A stretch of 64,000 bases of DNA from Paractinoplanes brasiliensis (GCF_004362215.1 NZ_SNWR01000001.1:4074001-4138000); one strand, 5' to 3'. Numbered from the stretch's first letter, positions 52,325-61,071 are shown. Program-made: numbers and translations. The notes: generated from the sequence alone by a model not told the origin.

Positions 52325-52764
52325 TCAGCGCCCCCGCTGCGGGCGGCGTCGCGGGCCTTGCTGGTCATCGCCAGCTCGTCCAGGTTGGCCTGGTCCTTGC
52401 GCAGGTCGTTGGCGCGCACCATCTCGGCGTGCCGCTCGGCCATCATCTCGACGGCCCGGCGGCGTTTGGCCGCATCGGCCAGCACCGCCATGCGCTCCCG
52501 CTCGACCTCCTCGGCATCGGAGACCATGCGATGAGCGCTCATCAGGGCGCCGGCCAGCGATTGGCGGGCCACCAGCGACGCGACCATCGCGCGGGCCGAG
52601 GCCTCGGTGGGCGCCTCCGCGCCGACCAGGTCGAGCTGCTTACGGCGTACGAGGTCCTGGGCCTCGCGGATCTGGGCGCGCGACTGGATCACGGCGCCCT
52701 TGGCCGCGTCCTCCTGGGCCTTGCGGGCGCGGAGCACGGGCGAGAGCCGGAAGAAACGGTTCAC
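52321..52764 (-). CDS. fliJ: flagellar export chaperone FliJ
   Basis: This is a 147-residue all-helical coiled coil starting at GTG 52764, with AGGAGG upstream. NRFFRLSPVLRARKAQEDAAKG and the closing KDQANLDELAMTSKARD match FliJ, which links FliI to FlhA. A gap of 112 bp separates it from fliI and holds a FliA-type promoter. Confidence 0.85.
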   Translation of the reverse strand: MNRFFRLSPVLRARKAQEDAAKGAVIQSRAQIREAQDLVRRKQLDLVGAEAPTEASARAMVASLVARQSLAGALMSAHRMVSDAEEVERERMAVLADAAKRRRAVEMMAERHAEMVRANDLRKDQANLDELAMTSKARDAARSGGAE

Positions 52765-52810
52765 GATCTGCCTCCTAGTGCGGCCGTGGACTGGCCCTCA
52801 CCCCTTACCG

Positions 52811-52859
52811 GTCGGCGTCCGGACCCGATCGCTGAGGCCCTGCACCCGAGCTGCAACTG
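52811..52859 (-). promoter_or_regulatory. FliA-type promoter of fliJ-hydrolase-fliK with an opposed TcrA-like repeat
   Basis: On the minus strand, CTCA (52836-52833), 16 bp, GCCGAC (52816-52811). Upstream at 52842-52859 the plus strand reads GCACCCG-AGCT-GCAACTG, a 13/14 match to GCA(A/C)CCG-N4-GCA(A/C)CCG but in opposite orientation to transcription, 5 bp from the -35. Confidence 0.6.
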
Positions 52860-52876
52860 AGCCCGGCCGGCGTCGG

Positions 52877-54184
52877 CTACGCGGCGTTCACGAGCGCGTG
52901 GAGCTGCGCCCAGGCCTCCTCGGCGGTGACCCGCTCGTCGAGGCCCTGGCGCAGGAAGGCGTTGATGTGCGGCCAGATCGCGGTCGCACGGTCGGCGTCC
53001 GGGTTGGTGCCGGTCACGTACGCGCCGATCTCGACCAGTTCCCGGACGTCGCGGTGAGCCGCCATGAGACGGCGCAGCTCGGTCGCGTCGGCGCGCTGCT
53101 CCTTGGTGGTGATCTTGTTGGCCACGCGGGAGATCGAGTCGAGTGCCTGGATGCTCGGGAAGTGACCGGCCGTGGCCAGCTTGCGGTCGAGCACCACGTG
53201 ACCGTCGAGGATCGAGCGGGCCGCGTCGGCGATCGGCTCGTTGTGGTCGTCGCCCTCCACCAGCACGGTGTAGAGGCCGGTGATGCTGCCCCGCGCGCCC
53301 GGCCCGGCCCGCTCCAGCAGCGAGGCCAGCATCGCGAACACCGACGGCGGATAGCCCCGGGTGGCGGGCGGCTCCCCGACCGACAGGCCCACCTCGCGCT
53401 GGGCCATCGCCGCACGGGTCACGCTGTCCATCATCAGCAGCACGTCGGCGCCCTCGTCACGGTAGTACTCGGCGATCCGGGTGGCCACCGCGCCCGCCCG
53501 CAGACGCACCAGCGGCGGCGTGTCCGAGGTCGCGATCACCACCACCGACCTGGCCAGGCCCTCCTCGCCCAGGTCGTGCTCGATGAACTCGCGGACCTCG
53601 CGGCCGCGCTCGCCGACCAGCGCGACGACGTTCAACTCGGCCGACGTGCCCCGCGTGATCATGCTCATCAGCGTGGACTTGCCGACGCCGGAGCCCGCGA
53701 AGATGCCGATACGCTGCCCGCGCCCGCACGGCACGAGGGTGTCCAGGACCCGTACGCCCAAAGGCATCGGCTTGTCGACCAGTTGCCGTTCCATCGCCGA
53801 CGGAGGCGCCGCGTCGATGCTGACCAGGTGTCCCTGCAGCGGCGGCCCGCCGTCCATCGGCCGCCCCAGCCCGTCCAGGATCCGGCCCCGCAGGTCGGGA
53901 CCGACCGCGACCCGCAGCGGCCCGCCGGTGCTCGTCACGGGTGTTCCCGCGCCGAGGCCGGCGATCGGGCCGAGCGGCAGGCACGAGAGTTTGTCGCCGT
54001 CGAGGGCGGCCACCTCGGCAAAGATCGCCTCCGGGCCCTCGCCCATCTGCACCAGGTCGCCGACCTTGGCGTCGACCCCGCTGACGGTCACCCGCAGGCC
54101 GACCGCCCCGGTGACCCGGCCCCGGGTCAGCGGGCGAGCCGCCTCGATCGCCGCCGACATGCGGTGGCGGAACACGTCCGTCAT
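52877..54184 (-). CDS. fliI: flagellar export ATPase FliI
   Basis: This is a 435-residue F1-type ATPase energising flagellar export. Walker A is GIFAGSGVGKST (Lys169). The adjacent segments VALVGERGREVREFIEHDLG and VLLMMDSVTRAAMAQREVGL, with GYPPSVFAMLASLLERAG, are typical. Start ATG 54184. It belongs to the flgB operon. Confidence 0.97.
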   Translation of the reverse strand: MTDVFRHRMSAAIEAARPLTRGRVTGAVGLRVTVSGVDAKVGDLVQMGEGPEAIFAEVAALDGDKLSCLPLGPIAGLGAGTPVTSTGGPLRVAVGPDLRGRILDGLGRPMDGGPPLQGHLVSIDAAPPSAMERQLVDKPMPLGVRVLDTLVPCGRGQRIGIFAGSGVGKSTLMSMITRGTSAELNVVALVGERGREVREFIEHDLGEEGLARSVVVIATSDTPPLVRLRAGAVATRIAEYYRDEGADVLLMMDSVTRAAMAQREVGLSVGEPPATRGYPPSVFAMLASLLERAGPGARGSITGLYTVLVEGDDHNEPIADAARSILDGHVVLDRKLATAGHFPSIQALDSISRVANKITTKEQRADATELRRLMAAHRDVRELVEIGAYVTGTNPDADRATAIWPHINAFLRQGLDERVTAEEAWAQLHALVNAA

Positions 54185-54211
54185 CCTGGCCTCTTCCGGT
54201 CGCTTCGGGTG

Positions 54212-54889
54212 CTACAGCAGCCGCAACGCTTCCCGGGCACGGTCGACGGCGGCGGCGATGGTGGCGTCCACCGTCGCCATGCCGGTCTCCGCGACCGCGT
54301 CGCCGGGCCGCAGGGAGGCGTCCGGGCGCAGGCTCACCCGGCGTCCCTCGTACTCGAAATCCGTCTCGCCGGCGTCGCCGACCAGCGTGTGATAGTCGTC
54401 CGGGTGCAGGCTGACGACCATCGACCCGGCTTCGGGCGCGGCCGCCATGGCCCGGCGCAAGGCCCCGACCGTACGGCCTTGGGGGTCTTCCAGGCTGCGC
54501 CCGACGATCGCCTCGGCCAGCTCGAAGGCGTGCGCGAGCAGCACCTCCTGCAGTTCGGCGAAGGTCGGCATGAGCTGGTTCTCGTGTTCGGTGACGGCCC
54601 GGCCCAGCGCGTTGACGGCCTGCGCCAGCGCGGTGGCCCGGCGCTGCTCGTGGGCCTGTTCGGCCGCCGCCGCCCGGGCCTGGGCGTTCTGCGCGGCCGC
54701 GGCGGCCTCGCGCTGACCCTGCGCCCAGCCCTCGGCGTAACCCGCCGTACGGGCCTGCTGCTTGACGCGGTCGAGCGAGCTGCTGTCGCTGGGCAGACCG
54801 GTACGCAGATCGACCGCGAACCGGGCCGCCGACGCCGACTCGGCCATCGAGCCGCGCAGCACCGGGCTGTTCTCAGGCGATGAGCTCAT
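54212..54889 (-). CDS. fliH: flagellar export regulator FliH
   Basis: This is a 225-residue protein; ATG 54889 is used because an in-frame ATG at 54901 lies further inside fliG. A long Ala/Gln-rich helix (AEGWAQGQREAAAAAQNAQ) and the C-terminal domain with ELAEAIVGRSLED and VVSLHPDDY match FliH. It holds FliI in place. It overlaps fliG by 17 bp. Confidence 0.87.
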   Translation of the reverse strand: MSSSPENSPVLRGSMAESASAARFAVDLRTGLPSDSSSLDRVKQQARTAGYAEGWAQGQREAAAAAQNAQARAAAAEQAHEQRRATALAQAVNALGRAVTEHENQLMPTFAELQEVLLAHAFELAEAIVGRSLEDPQGRTVGALRRAMAAAPEAGSMVVSLHPDDYHTLVGDAGETDFEYEGRRVSLRPDASLRPGDAVAETGMATVDATIAAAVDRAREALRLL

Positions 54890-55898
54890 CGGCCTCGCCA
54901 CCGCGCTGCACCTCGATCTGGCCGGAGTCCTCGAGCGAGCGGATGACCGAGACGATCTTCGCCTGGGCCTCCTCGACCATCTTGACCTTGACCGGGCCGA
55001 GCAGGTCGATCTCCTCGAGCAGGTTCTCGCGGCCGCGCTCGGACAGGTTCTGGGTGACCTTGTCGCGCACGGTGTCGGGCACGCCCTTGAGGGCGGTGGC
55101 CAGGTCGGCCGGCTCCACCTGCCGCAGCACCAGCTGAACCGCGCGGTCCTCGAGGCTGATGATGTCCTCGAACATGAACATCCGGCGCCGGATCTCCTCG
55201 GCCAGTTCGGGGCTGCGGGCGTCCAGGGCCTCCAGGATGAGTCGCTCGGTCGTACGGTCGGCGCGGTTGATGATGTCGACCAGCGGCTGCAGACCGCCGA
55301 CGGTGGAGAGCTCGTCCGGTTGCAGCACCGACGAGAGCTTGCGCTGCAGGGCCTGCTCGACCTGGCGGATGATCTCGGGGGATGTCCGGTCCATCACCGC
55401 GATCCGGTGCGCGACCTCGGTCTGCACCTCGAGCGGGAGGCCGGCCAGGATCGACGAGGCGAGCGCCGAGGGGATGTGCGCGAGCACCAGCGCGATCGTC
55501 TGCGGGTGCTCGTACTGTACGTACGAGAGCAGTTGCCGGGGGTCGGCGTGGCTCAGGAAGTTGAACGGGATGTCGTTCATCGAGGCTTCGAGGCGGTCCA
55601 GGATCAGCGCCGCGCGGTCCTTGCCGAGCGAGGCCTCGAGCAGCTCGCGGGCGTAGTCCATGCCGCCCGAACCGGCGTACCGGGTGGTGGCCATGGCGTA
55701 GAACTCGTCCATGACGTCGTCGACCTGCGTCGGTTCCAGCTTGCCGAGCCGGGCGATCTCGGCCGAGATCATCTCGACTTCCTTCTCCGACATCTGCGAC
55801 ATGATCTGGGCGGACTGTTCCTTGCCGAACTGGACGAGCATGATGGCGGCCTTGCGCACGCCCGTCATCGACATGGTGGTGAGCGCCGGTGTGGTCAA
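54873..55898 (-). CDS. fliG: flagellar switch protein FliG
   Basis: This is a 341-residue protein starting at TTG 55898 behind GGGAG. The N-terminal domain binds FliF (GVRKAAIMLVQFGKEQSAQI), and the middle has the EHPQTIALVLAHI motif. The C-terminal torque domain has RRRMFMFEDIISLEDRAVQLVLRQVE with the charged residues facing MotA. It lies 88 bp after fliF, with a hairpin in the gap. Confidence 0.96.
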   Translation of the reverse strand: MTTPALTTMSMTGVRKAAIMLVQFGKEQSAQIMSQMSEKEVEMISAEIARLGKLEPTQVDDVMDEFYAMATTRYAGSGGMDYARELLEASLGKDRAALILDRLEASMNDIPFNFLSHADPRQLLSYVQYEHPQTIALVLAHIPSALASSILAGLPLEVQTEVAHRIAVMDRTSPEIIRQVEQALQRKLSSVLQPDELSTVGGLQPLVDIINRADRTTERLILEALDARSPELAEEIRRRMFMFEDIISLEDRAVQLVLRQVEPADLATALKGVPDTVRDKVTQNLSERGRENLLEEIDLLGPVKVKMVEEAQAKIVSVIRSLEDSGQIEVQRGGEADELIA

Positions 55899-55949
55899 CG
55901 CGTAACTCCCTCGGAACCGCAGCAGAAATCAAGCCGCCGTACGGCGGTG

Positions 55950-55977
55950 GCGGCGGCCGGTGCGAGCCGGCCGCCGC
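55950..55977 (-). terminator. hairpin between fliF and fliG
   Basis: An 11-bp stem (GCGGCGGCCGG and CCGGCCGCCGC) with a 6-nt loop lies in the fliF-fliG gap. It is probably a partial attenuator or mRNA-stability element, since no promoter is evident before fliG. Confidence 0.45.
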
Positions 55978-55986
55978 GAAGGGGCG

Positions 55987-57612
55987 TCAGTGCGTCACGT
56001 CGGCGGCCAGCCAGCCGCGCAAAAGCACCGCCATCTCCTCAGGTTGATCCTTGACCATCTGCTCGATCTCCCGCTGGCGTTCCTCGCGAGCCTGCACGTT
56101 CGTGTCGTCCATGGCCATGCCCGCCTCCAGCATCTGCGCGGGGATCGCCTGGTTGAGCTCCGCCAGCCGCTGTGCCTCGAGCGCCGCCTGCATGTCCTCG
56201 AGGTGCTTGCGCTCCTCGGGGGTCAGGCCCCGCCGCTTCTTGCTCTTGCGGCTGAACCGCCAGGCCAGGAAGAGCAGGACCAGCACGAGCCCGGCGAGCG
56301 CGGCGGTCTTGTACATCGACATCTGCTTGGCCTCGACGGCGGCCGCCGACGAGGCGCTCAACGCCTCCTGCGCGGCCTTGGCGGCGCTCTGGTCGAACGG
56401 CATGGCCGAGACCGCGATGGTGTCGCCGCGGGTGGTGTCGATGCCGGCCGCCGCGGTGACCAGCTGCTGCACCTGAGCCGGGTCGACGGTGGCGGCCGTG
56501 GCGCTGTTGAGCAGGACGGCCACGCTCATCTTCTTGATGCCGCCGGGCGCGTTCCGGCGCACCTCGTTGACCTCGTTGACCGCGTTGTTCCGGACGCTGC
56601 TGCTGTTCTCGTACTGACCCGGGCCGTTGGTGCCACCGGCGGTGGTGCAGCCGGGGCCGGCGATGTTGTCGGGACCGAGCACGCCGCCGGCGCAGTTGTT
56701 GGCGCCGTTGTACGCCTCCCGCTGGTTCTGCTCCGACAGCGCGGGCACCGACGGGTCGGCGTTGTAGGTCTTGCTGGTCGTCTGGGTCTGGTCGAAGTCG
56801 AGCGTCGCCGTGGTCACCACGGACGAGTTGCCCGGACCCACCACGCTGTCCAGCATGTTCTGAATCGACTGGTTCATGCGGTTCTGGAACGCGACGGTCT
56901 GCGCGTCCGTGCCGCTGTCGCCGCCGGTGCCGATGGCCGCACCACCACCGGTCGAGAGGATCTTGCCGTCCGCGCCCGCCACGGTGATCTGTGTCGGGTC
57001 CAGACCCTCGACGCTCGAGGCCACCAGGTGCACGATGCTTTGCACCTGATCGCTGCTCAGCGGCTGGGTGGCGCTCGACGCCACCAGCACCGAGGCGGTC
57101 GGCTTGTCCTGCTCGTCGGCGAAGACGTCCTTCTTGGGGATCACGAGGTGGACGGTGGCCGCCTCGACACCCTCGATCGACTTGATCGTGTTGGACAGCT
57201 CGCCCTCGAGCGCCCGCTGATAGTTGGTCTGCTGCATGAAGTCGCTGGTGGTGATGCCCTGCTGGTCGAGAAGCGCGTAACCGGTGCCGGCGTCGCCCGG
57301 CAGCCCCTCGCCGCTCAGCGACAGGCGCAGCTCGTTCACCTGGTCCTGCGGCACCAGGATCGTCTGACCGTCGTTGGCCAGCTCGTAGCTCGTGCCGGTC
57401 TTCTTCAGCGACTCGACGATCGCGCTGGCGTCCTTGGACGACAGGTTGTTGAACAGGATGGAGTACGACGGTTTCGACGCCCACGTCGCGAAGAAGTAGG
57501 CGCCCACCACAAGAGCGATCACCGCCGCGATCGTGACGGCCTTCTGTCCCGGGGTGAAGGACCGGAACGTGTCCGTGACGCGGCGAACCGGAGCGGGAAG
57601 GCGGTCGGTCAT
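55987..57612 (-). CDS. fliF: flagellar MS-ring protein FliF
   Basis: This is a 541-residue protein with transmembrane helices near residues 30-50 (VTIAAVIALVVGAYFFATWA) and 437-457 (AALAGLVLVLLFLAWRF). Ring-building motifs include GEGLPGDAGTGYALLDQQGI and RALEGELSNTIKSIEGVEAA. The C-terminal tail that binds FliG is REERQREIEQMVKDQPEEMA. It forms the MS ring. Start ATG 57612, directly after fliE. Confidence 0.96.
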   Translation of the reverse strand: MTDRLPAPVRRVTDTFRSFTPGQKAVTIAAVIALVVGAYFFATWASKPSYSILFNNLSSKDASAIVESLKKTGTSYELANDGQTILVPQDQVNELRLSLSGEGLPGDAGTGYALLDQQGITTSDFMQQTNYQRALEGELSNTIKSIEGVEAATVHLVIPKKDVFADEQDKPTASVLVASSATQPLSSDQVQSIVHLVASSVEGLDPTQITVAGADGKILSTGGGAAIGTGGDSGTDAQTVAFQNRMNQSIQNMLDSVVGPGNSSVVTTATLDFDQTQTTSKTYNADPSVPALSEQNQREAYNGANNCAGGVLGPDNIAGPGCTTAGGTNGPGQYENSSSVRNNAVNEVNEVRRNAPGGIKKMSVAVLLNSATAATVDPAQVQQLVTAAAGIDTTRGDTIAVSAMPFDQSAAKAAQEALSASSAAAVEAKQMSMYKTAALAGLVLVLLFLAWRFSRKSKKRRGLTPEERKHLEDMQAALEAQRLAELNQAIPAQMLEAGMAMDDTNVQAREERQREIEQMVKDQPEEMAVLLRGWLAADVTH

Positions 57613-57613
57613 C

Positions 57614-57979
57614 TCAGGCCTGCATCCTCATGATTTCCTGGAAAGCTTCCACGGCCTTGTTGCGGACGGCGAGCGTGAGCTGGAGGCCGAGCTGGGCCTC
57701 GTTGGCCGCCATCGTGTACTGGGCCGGATCCTGCAACGTGCCCTGCGCGGCCTCGATCGCGAGGTCGCTCGCCTTGGCCTGCGAGGCCTGCACACTCTCC
57801 AGGCCGCGCGACAACAGGCTGGCGAAGCTCTCGTTCGGCCCCTGCGCCTCGGTGGCCTTCTCGGCGCCGGTGAGATCACCGGGACCGCCGAGATTGCCGA
57901 GGCCGGTGATCTTGTCGAGACCGGACACGCCGGACACACTGCCGAACGGGCTGCCGACAGGGCTGATCGGGGAGACCAT
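57614..57979 (-). CDS. fliE: flagellar rod adaptor FliE
   Basis: This is a 121-residue protein starting at ATG 57979. After a Gly/Pro-rich N-terminus, the conserved helical end FASLLSRGLESVQASQAKASDLAIEA and AQLGLQLTLAVRNKAVEAFQEIMRMQ identifies FliE, the adaptor between MS ring and rod. Confidence 0.93.
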   Translation of the reverse strand: MVSPISPVGSPFGSVSGVSGLDKITGLGNLGGPGDLTGAEKATEAQGPNESFASLLSRGLESVQASQAKASDLAIEAAQGTLQDPAQYTMAANEAQLGLQLTLAVRNKAVEAFQEIMRMQA

Positions 57980-57987
57980 GGCCTACC

Positions 57988-58380
57988 TCACTTCCCGAGG
58001 TTGATCGCTGCCGTGTACGAGTCCTTGGCCCTGTCGACGACCGCCAGGTTCGCCTGGTAGGCGCGCTGGGCCATCATCATCTGGGCCATCTGCGAGCCGA
58101 GGTCGATGTCCGGCTTGCGCACGTAGCCCTGGTTGTCGGCGAGCGGGTTGTCCGGGTCGTGCACCAGCACACCCTCCGCGCTGCCGAACGCGACGCCGCC
58201 CACCTGCGCGCCGTTGCCGTCCTGAGCCTCCTGGGCGATGACATAGCGGGCCTGGAACGCCTTCTCCGACGTACGGCTGGTGTTGTCCATGTTCGCGATG
58301 TTGTCGGACACCGCGTCCAGCCACTTGCGGTAGACGGTCACACCAGTGCCGGCGACGCCGATGGCGTTGAAAGTGCTCAT
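57988..58380 (-). CDS. flgC: flagellar proximal rod protein FlgC
   Basis: This is a 130-residue protein with the rod signature DAVSDNIANMDNTSRTSEKAF near the N-terminus and a C-terminal LADNQGYVRKPDIDLGSQMA plus MMMAQRAYQANLAVVDRAK. It forms part of the proximal rod. It lies 2 bp after flgB. Confidence 0.95.
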   Translation of the reverse strand: MSTFNAIGVAGTGVTVYRKWLDAVSDNIANMDNTSRTSEKAFQARYVIAQEAQDGNGAQVGGVAFGSAEGVLVHDPDNPLADNQGYVRKPDIDLGSQMAQMMMAQRAYQANLAVVDRAKDSYTAAINLGK

Positions 58381-58382
58381 CG

Positions 58383-58730
58383 TCAGGCTCCCTTGATCGC
58401 TTCGCGCAGCATCGCGTACTTGGTGTCCAGCGCCCGCAAGGTCAGCTGGTAGCGCATCGTCGTGTCGATATGGGAGAGCGTCTCCTCGTCGAGGTTGACG
58501 TTGCTGCCGTTGAGACGGGTCGGCTCCAGCGAGTCCTTGGTCTGCGGAGCGACTCCGAGCGGCGACAGGCCCTTGGCGACGGCGCCGCGCAACGCCTCCT
58601 CGAACTCAACCTTACGAGCCCGATAGCCTGGGGTTTCGATGTTTGAAATATTGTTCGCGATAGCGCTCTGCCGGGCGGCGAGGCCGCTGACCGCGACGCG
58701 CAGGGCGGACGACGAGACATCGTCGAACAC
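58383..58730 (-). CDS. flgB: flagellar proximal rod protein FlgB
   Basis: This is a 115-residue protein starting at GTG 58730 with an AAGGAG site. It has the rod signature RQSAIANNISNIETPGYRAR and a C-terminal helix ALDTKYAMLREAIKGA. It is the first gene of the flgB-flgC-fliE-fliF-fliG-fliH-fliI operon. Confidence 0.95.
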   Translation of the reverse strand: MFDDVSSSALRVAVSGLAARQSAIANNISNIETPGYRARKVEFEEALRGAVAKGLSPLGVAPQTKDSLEPTRLNGSNVNLDEETLSHIDTTMRYQLTLRALDTKYAMLREAIKGA

Positions 58731-58804
58731 AGCAGCTCCTTGTGTCGTTCCAAGGCGCCGATCCGTGGCATTCCGGTGAGCGTTCCGTCGCTCGTACTCT
58801 GCAA

Positions 58805-58855
58805 TTCGGCGCGCGCGCCGATCCGCTGAGTGTCAGACGGTTGCCGCCCGGTTGC
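58805..58855 (-). promoter_or_regulatory. FliA-type promoter of the flgB operon with a perfect TcrA-box-like repeat
   Basis: On the minus strand, CTCA (58830-58827), 16 bp, GCCGAA (58810-58805). Seven bases upstream of the -35, GCAACCG-GGCG-GCAACCG (58855-58838) is an exact 11-bp-period direct repeat reading in the direction of transcription. It matches the TcrA box as I recall it. Confidence 0.7.
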
Positions 58856-58868
58856 TGACGACACGCAA

Positions 58869-58894
58869 AAGCGCCCCGGAGCTCCGGGGCGCTT
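58869..58894 (-). terminator. terminator after the fliT-like gene
   Basis: A perfect 26-bp palindrome (AAGCGCCCCGGAG and its complement) follows the fliT-like stop codon by 4 bp and separates the fliD unit from the flgB promoter. Confidence 0.85.
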
Positions 58895-58898
58895 CTCG

Positions 58899-59219
58899 TT
58901 ACATGGCCCGATCGACGTAAACGGGCCGTTTGACCGCTTCGCCGGTCTCTATGCGAGTGGTCATCGTCATCTGCTGGCGGGTGGCGGTCATCCGCCGGGC
59001 GATCTCCTCGGCCGCCTTGAGCTGCCGGGTCAGGATCTCGTCGGCCCGGGGCTTGAGCTCCAGCGGCAGTGCCCCCAGCTCCGTGGGCGGCTTCCACAGA
59101 TCGGCGGGCGGGGTCTCCGCATGGCGCCGCTCATCGGCGAGCATCGCCTCGACCGTGGCCACATCCATCTCGAGCTCGTCCAGAGCCGCACTCCAGGCGT
59201 CCCGCCAGTCCCCGCTCAC
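58899..59219 (-). CDS. small helical protein, possible FliT-like chaperone
   Basis: This is a 106-residue protein starting at GTG 59219, 16 bp after fliS. It is acidic at the N-terminus (WRDAWSAALDELEMDVATVE) and contains two predicted helices around a Pro-rich loop. Position after fliS matches fliT, the FliD chaperone, in many genomes, but sequence support is weak. Confidence 0.6.
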   Translation of the reverse strand: MSGDWRDAWSAALDELEMDVATVEAMLADERRHAETPPADLWKPPTELGALPLELKPRADEILTRQLKAAEEIARRMTATRQQMTMTTRIETGEAVKRPVYVDRAM

Positions 59220-59235
59220 TCGGATTCTCCGCTCG

Positions 59236-59613
59236 TCAGTGGGCGACCGCCGACGCGGCGGCCTCTCGCCAGGCGTCCCGCAGCGGCTCGACGAAGCCTC
59301 GGCACACGGCCACCCGATCGGCGTCCTTGCTGACGTTGGCCCCGATCAGCTCGGTGATGAGGTAGCTGTAGAGATTGGCCAGCCCCGGAGCGCCCGACCA
59401 CGCCTCGACATCGAGACTGACCTGCAGCTCGATGACGATCTCCTGTGCGTGCGAGAGCTTCTCGTGCGCGTTCTCGATCTCGCCGGCCCGGATGGCCTCC
59501 TCACCCTGCATGAGATCGAGGATCAGACGGTCGTACAGCATCGTCAGCAGCTTGGCGGGACTGGCGGTCTGAACCGAGTCCTGCAGGTAGCGGTTGAGCG
59601 GGTTCGCGTTCAT
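59236..59613 (-). CDS. fliS: flagellin export chaperone FliS
   Basis: This is a 125-residue four-helix protein with YLQDSVQTASPAKLLTMLYD at the N-terminus and VEPLRDAWREAAAS near the end, matching FliS. It keeps flagellin unfolded before export. It is encoded downstream of fliD. Confidence 0.93.
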   Translation of the reverse strand: MNANPLNRYLQDSVQTASPAKLLTMLYDRLILDLMQGEEAIRAGEIENAHEKLSHAQEIVIELQVSLDVEAWSGAPGLANLYSYLITELIGANVSKDADRVAVCRGFVEPLRDAWREAAASAVAH

Positions 59614-59658
59614 CGGTCTCCTAGGTCAAGGCCCTGCGATGGCCAGTCGGGGCGGTGG

Positions 59659-61071
59659 TCAGAGTCCGGAAAGCTGTCCGGCGAGCCAGTTGGACTGGTT
59701 CTTGAGCTTGCCCAGCGCGGTCTCGAGATCGGAGTACGTCTTCTGCAGCGCGAGCTTCCTGGCAGCCAGACGGATGTCCCAGTTGCTGATCTGGTTGTTC
59801 AGGTTGTCGATCTCGGTCTTTCGCCCGGTAATCGTGGCCTCAAGATTCTTCGACTGGTTGGCCGCCATCGTCTCGAAGACGCCGCCGACCTCAGTGCCGA
59901 TCGTCTGGATCCGGACCGGGTCCTCCGCGTACGACTTCTTGAATTGCTCGGCATTGAACGCCAGCTTGCCGTACTGGTCGAGCGAGATGCCGAACTGGGC
60001 GTAGGAACCGGCGGAGAGCGTCGGCTCGATCCCCGGCTGATCCTCCGGCTTCTTCTTGGGGTCGTAGTCCGGGTTCGGGTACACGACGCCCTGGCTGATC
60101 GTGCTGAGGATCGTCTGCGCCATGTTGCGCACCCCGAAGTCGCCGGTGAGCGTCGACGCCGACTTGGTGGCCGCGTTGTAGGCGGTCTGGCTGCCGATCT
60201 CGGTGAGCGCGTCGTTCGCGGCGTCGACGAGAGCCTTGAACTTGGCGGCGATGCCGTCGATGTCCGCCGTGGCCCCCACGGTCACGCCGTCCTCGATTTT
60301 CGACACCGTGAGGGTGACGCCGGGCATCAGGTTGCTGAAGGTGTTGGTGCTGCTGGTGATGACGTAGCCGTCGGCGAAACCGTCCAGGTTGACGTCAGCT
60401 TCGCCACCGCCGATCTCGAGCCGCGCGTCGGTCGCGGTAGCGATGTTCGCCATCGGCGCGCCATTGCTGAGCTGGTCGAGGCCGGTAATGGTGAACGCCT
60501 GGGCGGCGCCCGTCTTCGCACCGCTGAGCTGGAGGATGTTTTCTCCGCCCCCGGTGGTGATCAGCGTGGCCTTCACCCCGAGGTTGGCGGCGTTGATCGC
60601 GTCCGCCACGCCCTTGGCGCTCCGGTCGGTGATGGTGAGGGTGGTGCTCTTGTGTTTGTCGGGGTCTGCGTCATCAAGGGGACCCACGTCGATCGTGAGC
60701 GCGTCACCGGTCATGATGTCGCCGGAGACAGGTACCTTCGCTGTGGTGATCTGGCTCTTGGCCAGGCTCTTCACGTCGAAGACCGTGGTTCCGGTGGCGG
60801 TGTTGGTGCCCGTGACGGCGGTGGCGGTGACCGCGCTCGAACTGGAGGTCGCCTTGATACCGCGCCAGGTGCTCAGCTGTCCGACCGCGTCGCCGGCGCT
60901 CCCCAGCGCAGTCATCTTGGATTTCACCGACAGATAGGCGTCCACGGTCGTCTGCGCAGTGCTGGCCTTGGACTTGAGCCGATTCTGCGGTGCGGCCTCC
61001 ACCTGCATCAACTGCTGGATCATCGAGGTGGTGCTGAGGCCACTGACGAGGCCGTCAACCGAAGTAGACAC
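59659..61071 (-). CDS. fliD: flagellar filament cap protein FliD
   Basis: This is a 470-residue protein starting at GTG 61071. The FliD N-terminus reads VDGLVSGLSTTSMIQQLM and NRLKSKASTAQTTVDAYLSV. The C-terminal coiled coil contains IDNLNNQISNWDIRLAARKL. The middle is variable and beta-rich. It caps the growing filament. Lower GC and more Thr in the middle region may reflect an exposed, diversifying surface. Confidence 0.94.
   Translation of the reverse strand: MSTSVDGLVSGLSTTSMIQQLMQVEAAPQNRLKSKASTAQTTVDAYLSVKSKMTALGSAGDAVGQLSTWRGIKATSSSSAVTATAVTGTNTATGTTVFDVKSLAKSQITTAKVPVSGDIMTGDALTIDVGPLDDADPDKHKSTTLTITDRSAKGVADAINAANLGVKATLITTGGGENILQLSGAKTGAAQAFTITGLDQLSNGAPMANIATATDARLEIGGGEADVNLDGFADGYVITSSTNTFSNLMPGVTLTVSKIEDGVTVGATADIDGIAAKFKALVDAANDALTEIGSQTAYNAATKSASTLTGDFGVRNMAQTILSTISQGVVYPNPDYDPKKKPEDQPGIEPTLSAGSYAQFGISLDQYGKLAFNAEQFKKSYAEDPVRIQTIGTEVGGVFETMAANQSKNLEATITGRKTEIDNLNNQISNWDIRLAARKLALQKTYSDLETALGKLKNQSNWLAGQLSGL

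Noticed and set aside
52607..54883. 758-codon open frame on the plus strand opposite fliI/fliH
   Set aside because: It runs antisense to well-supported genes and its translation is Arg/Gly/Val-rich without any domain; it is a GC-driven shadow frame.
55960..57633. 557-codon plus-strand frame opposite fliF
   Set aside because: It lies opposite fliF in a shadow frame and has low-complexity Arg/Val/Leu composition.
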